Part shown: in pieces, positions 6,867 through 7,036 of the stretch | Layout: every line of letters starts with the position of its first letter | How positions within the stretch are numbered: position 1 is the first letter of the stretch | The notes under the pieces: model-generated | The model's input: the letters and a program-made list of their open reading frames with translations, nothing else | The model's database searches: none | Told to the model about the DNA's origin: nothing | NCBI GenBank assembly: GCA_050117725.1 | Contig: JASFME010000119.1 | Coordinates: 1-7,036 of the forward strand | From: JASFJH01 sp050117725 | Lineage (GTDB): Bacteria > Pseudomonadota > Gammaproteobacteria > AKS1 | Length of the DNA stretch: 7,036 nucleotides | Direction: 5' to 3' | Made by a program: the position numbers and the translations under genes

Positions 6867-6897
6867 ATTATAGCGATCTTACCAACGAAAATCGCAA
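6867..6897 (-). promoter_or_regulatory. Sigma70-type promoter for the two-gene operon
   Basis: On the minus strand TTGCGA (6897-6892) precedes a perfect TATAAT (6872-6867) with a 19-bp spacer, in AT-rich sequence. Transcription would start near 6860, giving a leader of about 65 nt before the ATG at 6795. The long spacer and 4/6 -35 match suggest a weak promoter that may need an activator. A second, poorer candidate uses TTGGTA with a 17-bp spacer to TAACTA, shifted downstream. Confidence 0.55.
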
Positions 6898-6913
6898 CAA
6901 TTAAACAAACAAC

Positions 6914-6932
6914 ACCTACTCTGTTTGTAGGT
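6914..6932. promoter_or_regulatory. 19-bp dyad, candidate activator site
   Basis: ACCTAC (6914-6919) and GTAGGT (6927-6932) are exact reverse complements separated by 7 bp. The centre at 6923 is about 63 bp upstream of the inferred transcription start, near the usual position for a class I activator. The outer ACCT...AGGT resembles LuxR-type boxes, but the spacing is one base short of that family's typical 20-bp site. The regulator is unknown. Confidence 0.4.
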
Positions 6933-7036
6933 AATTTACTGATATACCCATGCACAACGCACCAGTTTGATCGTGGCTCCAGGTGGGCTCGATTTGCTTA
7001 CTATGGCGGCCAGGTATGACCGGGAAAACCGTGATC
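6933..7036. other. Upstream edge region, no supported gene
   Basis: This stretch becomes more GC-rich toward the window edge. Short open frames run off the edge on both strands: ATGs at 7003 and 7016 on plus, and a 39-codon tail on minus ending at 6916. None has a convincing ribosome binding site or recognisable protein sequence. It may contain the edge of a neighbouring gene, but I cannot say which strand. Confidence 0.3.

Noticed and set aside
6916..7035. 39-codon minus-strand tail ending in TAG at 6916 as the end of an upstream gene
   Set aside because: Too short and without recognisable sequence; another minus frame also stays open from the edge until a TAG-TAA double stop at about 7003, so the frame cannot be chosen.
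7003..7036. Divergent plus-strand gene starting at ATG 7003 or 7016
   Set aside because: Only 7-11 codons visible, and no well-spaced Shine-Dalgarno; cannot be supported.
1..7036. CRISPR array, tRNA/rRNA, insertion sequence or attachment site
   Set aside because: No spaced direct repeats, cloverleaf, transposase or terminal inverted repeats were seen on either strand.

Overview
The window holds two same-strand (minus) genes and the control region upstream of the first. GC-rich coding sequence with an AT-rich promoter region, a Shine-Dalgarno-led start, and a large cysteine-free acidic repeat protein without an N-terminal signal peptide all suggest a Gram-negative bacterium. An environmental gammaproteobacterium is most likely, but that is inference; nothing in the window fixes the taxon.

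Layout, in the direction of transcription (right to left). Positions 7036-6796 are non-coding as far as I can support. They hold a perfect TATAAT -10 box with a TTGCGA -35-like box, a 19-bp dyad centred about 63 bp upstream of the inferred transcription start, and a GC stem just before the ribosome binding site. Positions 6795-2461 encode a 1444-residue secreted or surface-type protein. It has a small N-terminal folded module, an acidic then glycine-rich linker, a beta-rich middle region, and six divergent tandem repeats that run to the last residue. Positions 2460-2381 are an 80-bp gap with a perfect 14-bp hairpin. Positions 2380-1 encode a second protein, cut by the window edge: a signal peptide, a long TPR array, a helical linker and the first part of a CHAT (caspase-like peptidase) domain. 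This gene is open for 793 codons with no stop and was identified by direct translation.

How they may work together (inference): a giant repeat protein with features of type I secretion substrates (no Sec signal, no cysteine, acidic, Asp/Gly-rich beta repeats) appears to be co-transcribed with an exported TPR-CHAT protein. One reading is a two-gene system in which the CHAT protein processes, matures or releases the repeat protein outside the cytoplasm, comparable in logic but unrelated in sequence to LapA/LapG adhesin control. The catalytic His and Cys of the CHAT domain would lie beyond position 1, so whether it is an active peptidase cannot be judged here. No type I secretion transporter genes are in the window.

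The plus-strand open frames opposite both genes, some of them long, look like antisense shadows and are left out.
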